Below are positions 1-6,165 of a stretch of 7,570 nt of DNA, piece by piece. The stretch spans positions 1-7,570 of the forward strand of contig CAKZKB010000253.1 in assembly GCA_937121005.1 (NCBI GenBank). The letters run 5' to 3'. Each line of letters begins with the position of its first letter. The stretch's first letter is position 1. Source of the DNA: an uncultured cyanobacterium (GTDB taxonomy: Bacteria > Cyanobacteriota > Cyanobacteriia > Cyanobacteriales > Geitlerinemataceae). Made by a program: the position numbers and the translations under genes. The notes under the pieces are model-generated. The model made no database searches, had not been told where the DNA came from, and saw only the letters and a list, made by a program, of their open reading frames with translations.

Positions 1-1788
1 GGTAACGAAGACAAGTCGCAACAAATTTTAGAAGACCTACTCGATCGCCATGGCGATCGTCCCGTCGCCGCCGAAGCATTGCATATTTTAGGCTTCACCG
101 ATCGCGCCCTTTGGGATCGTTTACTGGCAGAATTTCCCCGTCACCCCCGCAGTGCCGAAGTGGCCGTCCAGCGCTTGCAAGAAAACTCCAAAGACGCACC
201 CGAAAACATCGATTTGTTGCTGTTACTGTCCCGACATTTATATTTACCTAACTACCTTACCTATCTCGATCGCCTCAAGAATGACTACGGCGATCGCTTG
301 ACTCCCGAACAGTGGGAACTCGTCGCTTTTGGCTATTGGGAAAAACAAATTTATGGCGAGGCGGGGAAAGCCTACGCCAAAGCCCCACCTACAGCCCGCA
401 ACCTCTACCGTAGCGGACGCGGTTTGCAGTTGGGTGACGAAACAAAAGAGGCGCGATCGGCCTACCGCCAACTCGCCGAACAGTTCCCGGAAGCCCCGGA
501 AACGGGGGAAGGATTGGTGAAATTGGCGGCGATCGTCCGAGAAGATGAAGAAGCCATTCCCATTCTCGATCGCGCGATCGCTAATTTCCCCGATCGCGCT
601 GCCGAAGCCCTTCTCCTGCGAGCAAAAACCCTCGATCGCCTCGACAGTGCCGACTCGGCCAAGCAAGCCCGAGAATCAATTTTAACTCAGTATAGCAACT
701 CTGATACCGCCGCCGAATTGCGCTGGCAATACGCCCGCGATCGCGCTGAAGAGGGCGATTTTGCCGAAGCGTGGCAGTGGGCGCAACAAATTACGACCGA
801 AAATCCCAACAGCGAAGAAGCCCCGAAAGCGGCCTTTTGGGTGGGGAAATGGGCTGCCCGTTTGGGACGAGAAGCTGAGGCCAAACAAGCCTTTGAATTT
901 GCCATTGGCAACTATCCCGAATCCTATTATGCTTGGCGATCGGCGGTGCAATTGGGTTGGGAGGTGGGTGATTTTAACACTCTGCGATCGCGATCGCCCC
1001 AAGTCGTCATTCCTACTAACCGCCACGCCCTTCCTTCTGGTTCCCAAACCCTGCAAGAATTGTATTGGTTGGGCCTCGATCGAGAGGCTTGGACGATTTG
1101 GCAAGTCGAGTTTGAAAACGCCATGCAGCCCACCGCCGACGAACAGTTTACCGACGGCATTATGCGCGTCGGTGTGGGAGATTATTTAGAAGGGTTGTTC
1201 ATGCTGTCGAACTTAAAATGGCGCGACGAACCCGAAGTGCGATCGCGATATTTAGAACTCAAACAAACCCCCGCCTACTGGCAAGGATTGTATCCGTTTC
1301 CCTATCTAGAACCGATCTTAAAATGGTCGCAAGAACGGCAACTCAACCCCATGCTAACTATTTCTTTGATTCGGCAAGAGTCGCGGTTTATGCGATCGAT
1401 TCAGTCCTCTGTAGGCGCGACGGGATTGATGCAGGTGATGCCCGATACCGCCGAATGGATTTCCGAACAGCGCGGTGAGGACGATCTCGATTACGACCTT
1501 ACTAATCCCGAAGATAACATTCGTTTGGGCACGCTCTATTTAGATTATACTCACGACGAGTACGATGACAATTCTTTACTGGCGATGGCTAGTTACAATG
1601 CCGGCCCCGGTAGCGTCGCCAGTTGGCTCGATCGCTTTTCAACCCGCGATCCTGACGAGTTCGCTGCCAAGATTCCCTTCCCAGAAACCAACCATTATAT
1701 CGAAGCCGTATTTGGGAATTATTGGAACTACTTGCGCCTCTACGAACCCAACATTCGCCGCCAAGTTGACAGTTTAGCCAATGGTTAA
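1..1788 (+). CDS. Soluble lytic murein transglycosylase (Slt70-like), 5' end outside window
   Basis: Enzymes of this family cleave the MurNAc-GlcNAc bond of peptidoglycan in the periplasm, forming 1,6-anhydro-MurNAc ends. The frame is open from base 1, so 595 residues are visible and the N-terminus, with any signal peptide, is missing; a TTG at 79 is an internal Leu codon, not a credible start. Residues 1 to about 430 are Ala/Glu/Arg-rich helical repeats of TPR/superhelical type, for example SAYRQLAEQFPEAPETGEG and ARLGREAEAKQAFEFAIGNY. The catalytic SLT domain follows at about 440-565: the RQESRF motif with the catalytic Glu at visible residue 460, GATGLMQVMP at 472-481, NIRLGTLYL, and SYNAGPG at 531-537. 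All the expected motifs are intact. E. coli Slt70 is about 645 residues, so some 50-150 residues are probably off the left edge. The gene ends in TAA with no clear hairpin terminator. The family call is firm; the exact paralogue is not resolved. Confidence 0.93.
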   Translation, partial: GNEDKSQQILEDLLDRHGDRPVAAEALHILGFTDRALWDRLLAEFPRHPRSAEVAVQRLQENSKDAPENIDLLLLLSRHLYLPNYLTYLDRLKNDYGDRLTPEQWELVAFGYWEKQIYGEAGKAYAKAPPTARNLYRSGRGLQLGDETKEARSAYRQLAEQFPEAPETGEGLVKLAAIVREDEEAIPILDRAIANFPDRAAEALLLRAKTLDRLDSADSAKQARESILTQYSNSDTAAELRWQYARDRAEEGDFAEAWQWAQQITTENPNSEEAPKAAFWVGKWAARLGREAEAKQAFEFAIGNYPESYYAWRSAVQLGWEVGDFNTLRSRSPQVVIPTNRHALPSGSQTLQELYWLGLDREAWTIWQVEFENAMQPTADEQFTDGIMRVGVGDYLEGLFMLSNLKWRDEPEVRSRYLELKQTPAYWQGLYPFPYLEPILKWSQERQLNPMLTISLIRQESRFMRSIQSSVGATGLMQVMPDTAEWISEQRGEDDLDYDLTNPEDNIRLGTLYLDYTHDEYDDNSLLAMASYNAGPGSVASWLDRFSTRDPDEFAAKIPFPETNHYIEAVFGNYWNYLRLYEPNIRRQVDSLANG

Positions 1789-1819
1789 AATCGAGCGGGT
1801 GTAAAGTTTTATTGCAAAG

Positions 1820-1848
1820 TTGTTTTTTTCTCCGATCTCTCTTATAAT
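1820..1848 (+). promoter_or_regulatory. Sigma70-type promoter for the sulfotransferase gene
   Basis: A -35 box TTGTTT (1820-1825) is followed by a 17-bp spacer and a perfect -10 box TATAAT (1843-1848). Transcription should begin near 1854-1856, giving a leader of roughly 65 bases before the ATG at 1922. The promoter lies in the gap after the transglycosylase stop codon, in a T-rich stretch. The expected start point falls inside the inverted repeat that begins at 1851, so a DNA-bound regulator could act here. This is a sequence match only. Confidence 0.6.
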
Positions 1849-1850
1849 TA

Positions 1851-1890
1851 ACGGTGGTCTTACTCCCTCAAATAGACCGCCGTCGGTCTA
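1851..1890. repeat. Three-armed inverted repeat between promoter and sulfotransferase start
   Basis: Arm A, ACGGTGGTCT (1851-1860), is complementary to arm B, AGACCGCCGT (1874-1883), over 10 positions with one T/G mismatch that would be a wobble pair in RNA. Arm B also overlaps TAGACCG (1873-1879), which pairs perfectly over 7 bp with arm C, CGGTCTA (1884-1890), across the 4-base loop CCGT. A-B and B-C pairing exclude each other. If transcription starts near 1855, arm A is only partly transcribed, so A-B may be a DNA operator while B-C is a leader hairpin. No T-run follows, so it is not an obvious intrinsic terminator. Confidence 0.6.
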
Positions 1891-1921
1891 ACCATTGATA
1901 CCAAAGCGAAAAGCGGCGACT

Positions 1922-2740
1922 ATGCTAGAATCCATTGGCAAACCTATTATTATTGCCACCTATCCGCGATCGGGCACTCACTTGACGATCGATCTGCTCC
2001 GCAAGCAGTTTCAAGAGTGCAAATCCTGGAAGTTTCTAGGCGAAACCAAAAACAATCTTTACCTCGATATCGATCCGATATTAATGTCCCCTCCGCTATC
2101 GGAACGCGATCGTAAGTTGGCGCTGCATTGTTTGAGTCGATCGCAGCGACCGCTCGTTAAAACGCACGGATCGATTCCCTGGTTGCAAAGCTATAATGGT
2201 TGGGTCGAAGAGCTCGTTAATGGCAGCGATATTTTCTATGTTTTTCGCGACGGCCGTAAGTCTTTGTGTTCCTTGCACGTCTTTATGAAAAACTACGATC
2301 CGGCGGCCCGCTGTTCCATTAGCGAATTCGTTCGTCAAGAAGTCAATGGAGTCAGCCGACCTCGAATTTGGGCCAATCACGTTCTCAATTGGATCGATCG
2401 CCCCAACGTTCGAGCGCTCAAATTTGAAGACATTATCAAAAATCCCCGCCAAGCCATTACCGATATAGGACAAATTTTAGGATTAACCCCCCTGTATGTA
2501 GAGCCGATATTGCCCACCTCCGTCAAAAGCCGCTGGCAAGGGTTGCTAGCAACCTTCACCCAAACCCAACCCGAAAGTACCAACCACACCCCCGAAGAAA
2601 AGCCAGCCAAATGGACTGAAGAGTGGACTTACGAAGACCGGAAATTTTTCCACGAACAGGCAGGAGATCTGCTGATTCGTCTGGGTTACGAAAGTAGCGA
2701 TCGCTGGACTCGCGAGGACAATTGCCACTCTAAACCCTAA
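1922..2740 (+). CDS. Sulfotransferase family protein (PAPS-dependent)
   Basis: This 272-residue protein belongs to the sulfotransferase fold that moves a sulfuryl group from PAPS to a hydroxyl or amino acceptor. The 5'-phosphosulfate loop is TYPRSGTHL at residues 13-21. A KTH motif places the probable catalytic base at His82. The 3'-phosphate motif YVFRDGRKSLCS has Arg109 and Ser117 at the standard spacing of eight. FEDIIKNPRQAITDIGQILGL and a C-terminal EDRKFFHEQAGDLLIRLGYE-like segment are typical of bacterial members. No signal peptide is seen, so it is probably cytoplasmic. The ATG at 1922 is preferred; a TTG at 1895 would add nine residues before the conserved fold and lies directly after the B-C hairpin. 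Neither start has a strong Shine-Dalgarno site. The acceptor is unknown. The next gene, 85 bp downstream on the same strand, is a polysaccharide-type membrane protein, which suggests a glycan substrate, by inference only. Confidence 0.88.
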   Translation: MLESIGKPIIIATYPRSGTHLTIDLLRKQFQECKSWKFLGETKNNLYLDIDPILMSPPLSERDRKLALHCLSRSQRPLVKTHGSIPWLQSYNGWVEELVNGSDIFYVFRDGRKSLCSLHVFMKNYDPAARCSISEFVRQEVNGVSRPRIWANHVLNWIDRPNVRALKFEDIIKNPRQAITDIGQILGLTPLYVEPILPTSVKSRWQGLLATFTQTQPESTNHTPEEKPAKWTEEWTYEDRKFFHEQAGDLLIRLGYESSDRWTREDNCHSKP

Positions 2741-2825
2741 CATTGCCTGACATTTTCAGAAATTTGCGCTACCCTAGCAGAAGCGTTCGGTATTAGGGAA
2801 CGTTACCGTCTCCCCCAAGTTGACT

Positions 2826-4490
2826 ATGGTTTCTGTGAGAGCGACGCGATCGAAGTCGAAACACCCCCAGCCACCGACTCGGAACGATCCCCCCGCTCCT
2901 AGCAAAAAGGAGCTCGCCCTAGAACAACGTCGTAAAGCTAAGGCTCGCAAAGAACTAATTCAGTCCTTTCTCTCGGCAGGAATCTTCGCTCTGGTCATTG
3001 CCATTGCCTTATTCTTTGTCAAAGACTATAAAATTGCTGTAGCTGGAGGTGGCGGTATATTAGTCACTATCTTAGCTTATAAATATCCCGTATACGCTCT
3101 CTGGGCATTTTTTATTTATATGCCTTTCGCGGGAACGGTCACTTATGGCTTATTCGGAGGAAGTGCCGTTTTTCAACTGGCAAAAGATGGTTTTTTCATT
3201 CCTGCCTTTGTTGCCTTAGCCAGACAAATAACAAAAGAGCGAAACCCCCTGATTCTTCCTGGGTCTCTAAAAACCCCATTGCTAATTTTGGTTGCGATTT
3301 GCGGCATCCTTTTTTTATTGACCAATGTTCCCCAGCATCTTGAAGGCAAAGATAAGCCAATTTTTATGGGCATTATTGGCTTTAAAGCCTTGCTGGGCTA
3401 CGCTCCACTTATTCCCTGCGTTTACTATATGCTGCGGAACAAACGAGAACTGCTGTGGTTCGTGCGCCTCCACGTTCTTCTCACGATTATTTGTTGCTTT
3501 TTGGGAATTGTCCAGTACATGATGCTCTCTTCTGGCATTTGTCAGGGAACCGATCATCTGACAGGTGACGATCTATTTAAAGCAACCATTGAGTACCGAT
3601 GTTTTATCGGTGGATCTCTTGTTTTTAGTCCGTCTCAAAACACAATTCGTCTACCGGGAACTTTTGTCGCGCCTTGGCAATGGGCCTGGTTTCTAATCGG
3701 TAATACTTTCTTTACCTTTGCAACTGCATTTGGCGATCCCTCTTTGTTGTGGAAAATTAGCGGATTTTTGGGGTTGCTTCTGGTTGTTGTCAATTCCGTA
3801 ATTTCTGGACAAAGAATTGCATTGTTCTTGGTACCAGTTTTACTAATTTTACTCTTAGTCTTAACGGGACAGATTTCAAAACCAAAACAGTTTGTTGGCA
3901 TTGTTGGCGGACTTGCTGTTCTTATTTTACTGGCTTCTATCCTCTTTCCTGATATTGTTCAAGAACGAATTGATAGTGCGGTGAGTCGGTGGAACGCATC
4001 TCCTCCCACTGACTTTATTGCCCACCAATTTGAATTTACAACTAAGGGTCAAAGTGGATTTCTCGGTAAGGGATTGGGGCGAGCAACAAATGCGGCTCGA
4101 ATGTTTGGAAATGCTGCTCTCATTGAAACCTACTACCCTAAATTGCTTTACGAAATGGGGCCGTTAGGGGTTATATCATTTTTGGGTGTGGTGACAACAA
4201 TTACGATCGCCACGTTTAAGACCGCTTATCGCTCGGTGAAAGACGATAAACTGCGGACGATCGCCAAAAGTTTTTGGGTTTTCATTCTCTTTATCAGCTA
4301 TCAAACCTATTACTATCCTCTCGATGTCGATCCGGTGGCGGTTTATTATTGGGCGGTAGTGGGTTTGGTGCTGAAAATCCCCGAAATCGATCTCGAAGAA
4401 CGCATGAAAGAAAAAGGGATCGATATCCCCACTCGCCCCAAAGATCGCAAAAAGTTAATCAAGCAGTTAACGAAAGAGAAAATCTTGTGA
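2826..4490 (+). CDS. hpsL: HpsL-like O-antigen ligase/Wzy-type polysaccharide membrane protein
   Basis: This 554-residue polytopic inner-membrane protein has a Lys/Arg-rich cytoplasmic N-terminus (about 1-43), some 12-14 hydrophobic segments and a basic C-terminal tail (about 515-554). Segments KYPVYALWAFFIYMPFAGTV and FQLAKDGFFIPAFVAL match my memory of cyanobacterial HpsL, a protein of hormogonium polysaccharide synthesis. The middle (VNSVISGQRIALFLVPVLL) and the loop with GKGLG at 414-418, followed by YYPKLLYEMGPLGVISFLG, fit the O-antigen ligase/polymerase (Wzy_C) pattern. Such proteins join lipid-linked sugar units outside the inner membrane. Cys239 and Cys259 lie in one large putative periplasmic loop and could form a disulfide. 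The ATG at 2826 is preferred over a TTG six bases upstream; no good Shine-Dalgarno site is visible. The gap to the sulfotransferase gene is 85 bp with no terminator, so cotranscription is possible. The O-antigen ligase-like class is secure; the hpsL symbol is less so. Confidence 0.72.
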   Translation: MVSVRATRSKSKHPQPPTRNDPPAPSKKELALEQRRKAKARKELIQSFLSAGIFALVIAIALFFVKDYKIAVAGGGGILVTILAYKYPVYALWAFFIYMPFAGTVTYGLFGGSAVFQLAKDGFFIPAFVALARQITKERNPLILPGSLKTPLLILVAICGILFLLTNVPQHLEGKDKPIFMGIIGFKALLGYAPLIPCVYYMLRNKRELLWFVRLHVLLTIICCFLGIVQYMMLSSGICQGTDHLTGDDLFKATIEYRCFIGGSLVFSPSQNTIRLPGTFVAPWQWAWFLIGNTFFTFATAFGDPSLLWKISGFLGLLLVVVNSVISGQRIALFLVPVLLILLLVLTGQISKPKQFVGIVGGLAVLILLASILFPDIVQERIDSAVSRWNASPPTDFIAHQFEFTTKGQSGFLGKGLGRATNAARMFGNAALIETYYPKLLYEMGPLGVISFLGVVTTITIATFKTAYRSVKDDKLRTIAKSFWVFILFISYQTYYYPLDVDPVAVYYWAVVGLVLKIPEIDLEERMKEKGIDIPTRPKDRKKLIKQLTKEKIL

Positions 4491-4495
4491 GAGTA

Positions 4496-4504
4496 TGATA
4501 TAAT
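4496..4504 (+). promoter_or_regulatory. Extended -10 promoter for the bilin lyase gene
   Basis: TG-A-TATAAT (TG at 4496-4497, TATAAT at 4499-4504) is a perfect extended -10 element starting six bases after the hpsL-like stop codon. No -35 match lies at the usual distance (about 4476-4481 reads GAGAAA), which is normal for extended -10 promoters. The start point near 4511 would give a short leader of about 22 bases before the ATG at 4533. It suggests that the bilin lyase is transcribed separately from the polysaccharide gene. Confidence 0.6.
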
Positions 4505-4532
4505 TCATGCCGCACTGCCATCGCCTTGTCAG

Positions 4533-5057
4533 ATGAACGTTACGGAATTTTGCCAGCACTGTACCGGAAAATGGTTTTCCCAACGGACGACGCACGCCGT
4601 ACCGCCGGGAGAAATGGAAGCCAGTCGCGCCGACTTGTACGTGGACTCCCTAGGGGCTGACGATCCCGACGCAGCCAAGGCGATCGCGGCCATTTCTGCT
4701 GACCCCACCGCCGCCGTAGCCCTGCGATCGCGCTGGGAAGGGGTTGTTGGCGCAAACCCCAACAAGCAAAACGGCTCGGCGATCGTCGCATTTGTCCCCG
4801 AAACCGACACCACCGGAGAGTGGGTGCAGCAGGTTCCAGGTCAGGACGCGATCGCGGGTCGCTACGAGCTCGTCAACGGCCAGAACCTGACGCTAACCGC
4901 CACAACCGACAAGTTTACCACCGAAGAGCGCTGGTGGTTTGCCGGGGATAACTTGCGCGAGCGTACCAGCATTATTTCCTATCCCGACGGTACGCGCATC
5001 GCTTCCTTTTTCTCCGAAATTCGCCTCGGTCAAGCGCAGAACAAGAGCGATGCCTAA
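4533..5057 (+). CDS. Phycobiliprotein lyase, CpcS/CpeS family
   Basis: Members of this family are small lipocalin-like beta-barrel proteins that bind a bilin and attach it to a cysteine, mostly Cys84-type sites, on phycobiliprotein subunits. The protein has 174 residues, the usual size. Recognisable signatures in order are GKWFSQRTTH at 12-21, SRWEG, GSAIVAFVPE, AGRYEL around 108-113, EERWWFAGDNLRERTS at 131-146, and ASFFSEIRL near the C-terminus. The stretch after His21 (AVPPGEMEASRADLYV) differs from the HHLAF-like sequence I recall in classical CpcS/CpeS, so this may be another subgroup such as CpcU; the subgroup and chromophore cannot be decided here. It is cytoplasmic, with no signal peptide. 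The ATG has no strong ribosome binding site but lies about 22 bases after a plausible promoter start. No phycobiliprotein genes are adjacent, which is common for lyases. Confidence 0.88.
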   Translation: MNVTEFCQHCTGKWFSQRTTHAVPPGEMEASRADLYVDSLGADDPDAAKAIAAISADPTAAVALRSRWEGVVGANPNKQNGSAIVAFVPETDTTGEWVQQVPGQDAIAGRYELVNGQNLTLTATTDKFTTEERWWFAGDNLRERTSIISYPDGTRIASFFSEIRLGQAQNKSDA

Positions 5058-5128
5058 AAAATATCGCTATCTAGCCGAAAAATCCATCCTCATTCATCTT
5101 GAAAACAGCATCACTTTGACTCTAAAAC

Positions 5129-5158
5129 CATCTGCGTTCATCCAATTTATCTGTGGTT
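5129..5158. repeat. Degenerate copy of a dispersed intergenic word (ATCTG..TTCATC..ATCTGTGGTT)
   Basis: The bases just before the PhzF gene read CATCTGCGTTCATCC, then AATTT, then ATCTGTGGTT. From memory this resembles a short tandem-like repeat seen in intergenic DNA of many cyanobacteria and other bacteria, built from ATCTGTGTTCATCTGTGGTT-type words. ATCTG occurs at 5130 and 5149. The copy is imperfect, and its right end abuts the gene start at 5163. It may contribute to the leader. Identification by memory only; a genome search was not possible. Confidence 0.4.
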
Positions 5159-5162
5159 GCAA

Positions 5163-5978
5163 ATGAACAACGAGCAATTACCCGTTTCCCTAATTTGCAT
5201 CGATGCGTTTGCCGATCGCCCCTTTTCCGGCAATCCGGCTGCCGTTTGCCTGCTCGATCGCCCGGCTGAGGCTCAATGGATGCAGCAGTTAGCCGCCGAA
5301 ATCAACTTGTCCGAAACCGCATTCGTGCGTCCTGAAGGCGATGGTTTTGAATTGCGCTGGTTTACGCCTACCGTTGAAGTGAACCTCTGCGGTCACGCCA
5401 CCCTCGCTAGTGCCTGCGCCCTCTGGGAACTCGATCGCGTTGAAAGTTCGCAGCCCATCGAATTTTATACCAAAAGCGGTACGCTCGTCGCTCGCCGCCA
5501 AGGGGACTGGATCGAATTGGACTTTCCTGCCAAAATGGTCAGAGAAACCGATCCGCCACCCGCCTTACTCGCGGCGTTATCCGTTGCGCCAACATTCGTC
5601 GGTAGCGACGGGACAGACTACCTACTCGAAGTAGAGTCCGAGGCGATCGTCGGCCAACTCCAACCCAATTTTCGTCAACTGGCGACCCTGCCAGTACGCG
5701 GTATTATTGTCACCAGTCGATCGTCGCCGCCTTACGATTTTGTTTCCCGTTTCTTTGCCCCCGGATCGGGGATTGACGAAGATCCGGTGACGGGTTCGGC
5801 CCACTGTTGTTTAGCAACATTTTGGCAACCGCGACTGAACAAAAGCGAGTTTTTGGCCTATCAAGCCTCCCCGCGCGGTGGTACCGTTCGAGTCAAACTT
5901 GTAGGCGATCGCGTCTATCTGGGCGGAAAAGCCATTCCCGTCTGGCAAGGAAATTTACTCGTTCCTCTTTCCAGTTGA
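5163..5978 (+). CDS. PhzF family isomerase (phenazine biosynthesis-like protein)
   Basis: The protein has 271 residues, close to the 260-300 of the family, which shares the two-lobed fold of diaminopimelate epimerase. PhzF itself isomerises a dihydro-hydroxyanthranilate in phenazine synthesis; most homologues, including cyanobacterial ones, have unknown substrates. Visible signatures are DAFADRPFSGNPAAVC at 14-29, NLSETAFV with the expected catalytic Glu at residue 51, CGHATLAS at about 72-79, and the phosphate/anion-binding style motif DEDPVTGSAHC at 205-215. All key residues are present, so the enzyme should be active. The ATG at 5163 is chosen over a TTG six bases upstream; the Shine-Dalgarno signal is weak. 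It follows the lyase gene by 105 bp with no terminator and may be read from that promoter. No phenazine genes are near, so phenazine production should not be inferred. Confidence 0.93.
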   Translation: MNNEQLPVSLICIDAFADRPFSGNPAAVCLLDRPAEAQWMQQLAAEINLSETAFVRPEGDGFELRWFTPTVEVNLCGHATLASACALWELDRVESSQPIEFYTKSGTLVARRQGDWIELDFPAKMVRETDPPPALLAALSVAPTFVGSDGTDYLLEVESEAIVGQLQPNFRQLATLPVRGIIVTSRSSPPYDFVSRFFAPGSGIDEDPVTGSAHCCLATFWQPRLNKSEFLAYQASPRGGTVRVKLVGDRVYLGGKAIPVWQGNLLVPLSS

Positions 5979-5995
5979 TACATCTCCTAAAGAGA

Positions 5996-6006
5996 CGAAG
6001 CCTTCG
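5996..6006. repeat. Short palindrome CGAAG-C-CTTCG after the PhzF gene
   Basis: An 11-base palindrome with two 5-bp arms and a single central C lies 18 bases after the PhzF stop codon, within GAGACGAAGCCTTCGCTA. GAAGCCTTCG-type words are frequent in intergenic repeats of filamentous cyanobacteria, as I recall. It lacks the loop and T-run of an intrinsic terminator. Confidence 0.4.
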
Positions 6007-6040
6007 CTAAGAAAAGGGATGAAGAGCGGAATTGATACAA

Positions 6041-6086
6041 AACTTTACAGTCAGGGTTGTTAAAATTCCGGCATTCTGGTAAAGTT
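6041..6086. repeat. 8-bp inverted repeat AACTTTAC/GTAAAGTT upstream of the DAHP synthase gene
   Basis: AACTTTAC (6041-6048) and GTAAAGTT (6079-6086) are perfect inverted copies 30 bases apart, and two more pairs (AG/CT) form if one G is bulged. The right arm contains the possible -10 box of the DAHP synthase promoter and the interval holds its -35 box, so the arrangement could be an operator or a DNA loop site. An 8-bp match at this spacing can also arise by chance. Confidence 0.4.
6057..6085 (+). promoter_or_regulatory. Possible promoter of the DAHP synthase gene
   Basis: TTGTTA (6057-6062) and TAAAGT (6080-6085) are spaced by 17 bp and each match four of six consensus bases. Transcription would start near 6092, leaving a leader of about 74 bases that contains the AT-rich repeat at 6113-6143. 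Other -10-like words occur in this AT-rich gap, so the assignment is tentative. Confidence 0.33.
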
Positions 6087-6112
6087 AACTATCTCTCGTG
6101 TTTGACTTCCGC

Positions 6113-6157
6113 ATTTTGAATTTTTAATTTCTAATTTTGAATTGGAGCGTAGCGACT
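6113..6157. repeat. AT-rich intergenic repeat (ATTTTGAATT twice, then GGAGCGTAGCGAC)
   Basis: ATTTTGAATT occurs at 6113-6122 and again at 6134-6143, 21 bases apart, with the related TTTAATTTCTA between them. It is followed at once by GGAGCGTAGCGAC (6144-6156). From memory, runs of ATTTTGAATT-like units ending in TTGGAGCG..GCGAC are dispersed in many filamentous cyanobacterial genomes. The repeat ends about 10 bases before the DAHP synthase ATG, so it forms most of the 5' leader. The GGAG at 6144 is 18 bases from the ATG, too far for a standard Shine-Dalgarno site. Confidence 0.55.
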
Positions 6158-6165
6158 AAAACCTC

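Noticed and set aside
244..1104. Long open frames on the minus strand opposite the transglycosylase gene (244-666 and 682-1104)
   Set aside because: They are antisense shadows of a gene with clear domain motifs, and their proteins are low-complexity with no recognisable fold.
1801..1830. Intrinsic terminator of the transglycosylase gene before the T-run at 1823-1829
   Set aside because: The bases ahead of the T-run contain a direct repeat of AAAGTT, not an inverted one, so no stem forms.
1895..1921. TTG start for the sulfotransferase gene
   Set aside because: It adds nine residues before the conserved fold and has no ribosome binding site. The ATG at 1922 begins just before the first beta strand, as is usual for the family.
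2743..2825. Possible promoter in the gap before the hpsL-like gene (TTGCCT at 2743, TACCCT at 2770, TATTAG at 2791)
   Set aside because: No pair of boxes has a 16-18 bp spacer, and a 5-bp CGGTA/TACCG repeat there is too short to mean anything.
5116..5150. TTGACT (5116-5121) as the -35 box of a PhzF promoter
   Set aside because: No -10-like hexamer lies 16-18 bp downstream; the nearest (TTTATC) is 24 bp away.
5050..5166. Small open frame starting ATGCCTAAAAAATATCGC that overlaps the lyase stop codon
   Set aside because: It has 38 codons with no conserved pattern and runs through the repeat-like sequence before the PhzF gene. Coding is not supported.
5163..5978. Evidence for phenazine biosynthesis from the PhzF-like gene
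   Set aside because: PhzF-family proteins are widespread in organisms that make no phenazines, and no other phz gene is in the window.
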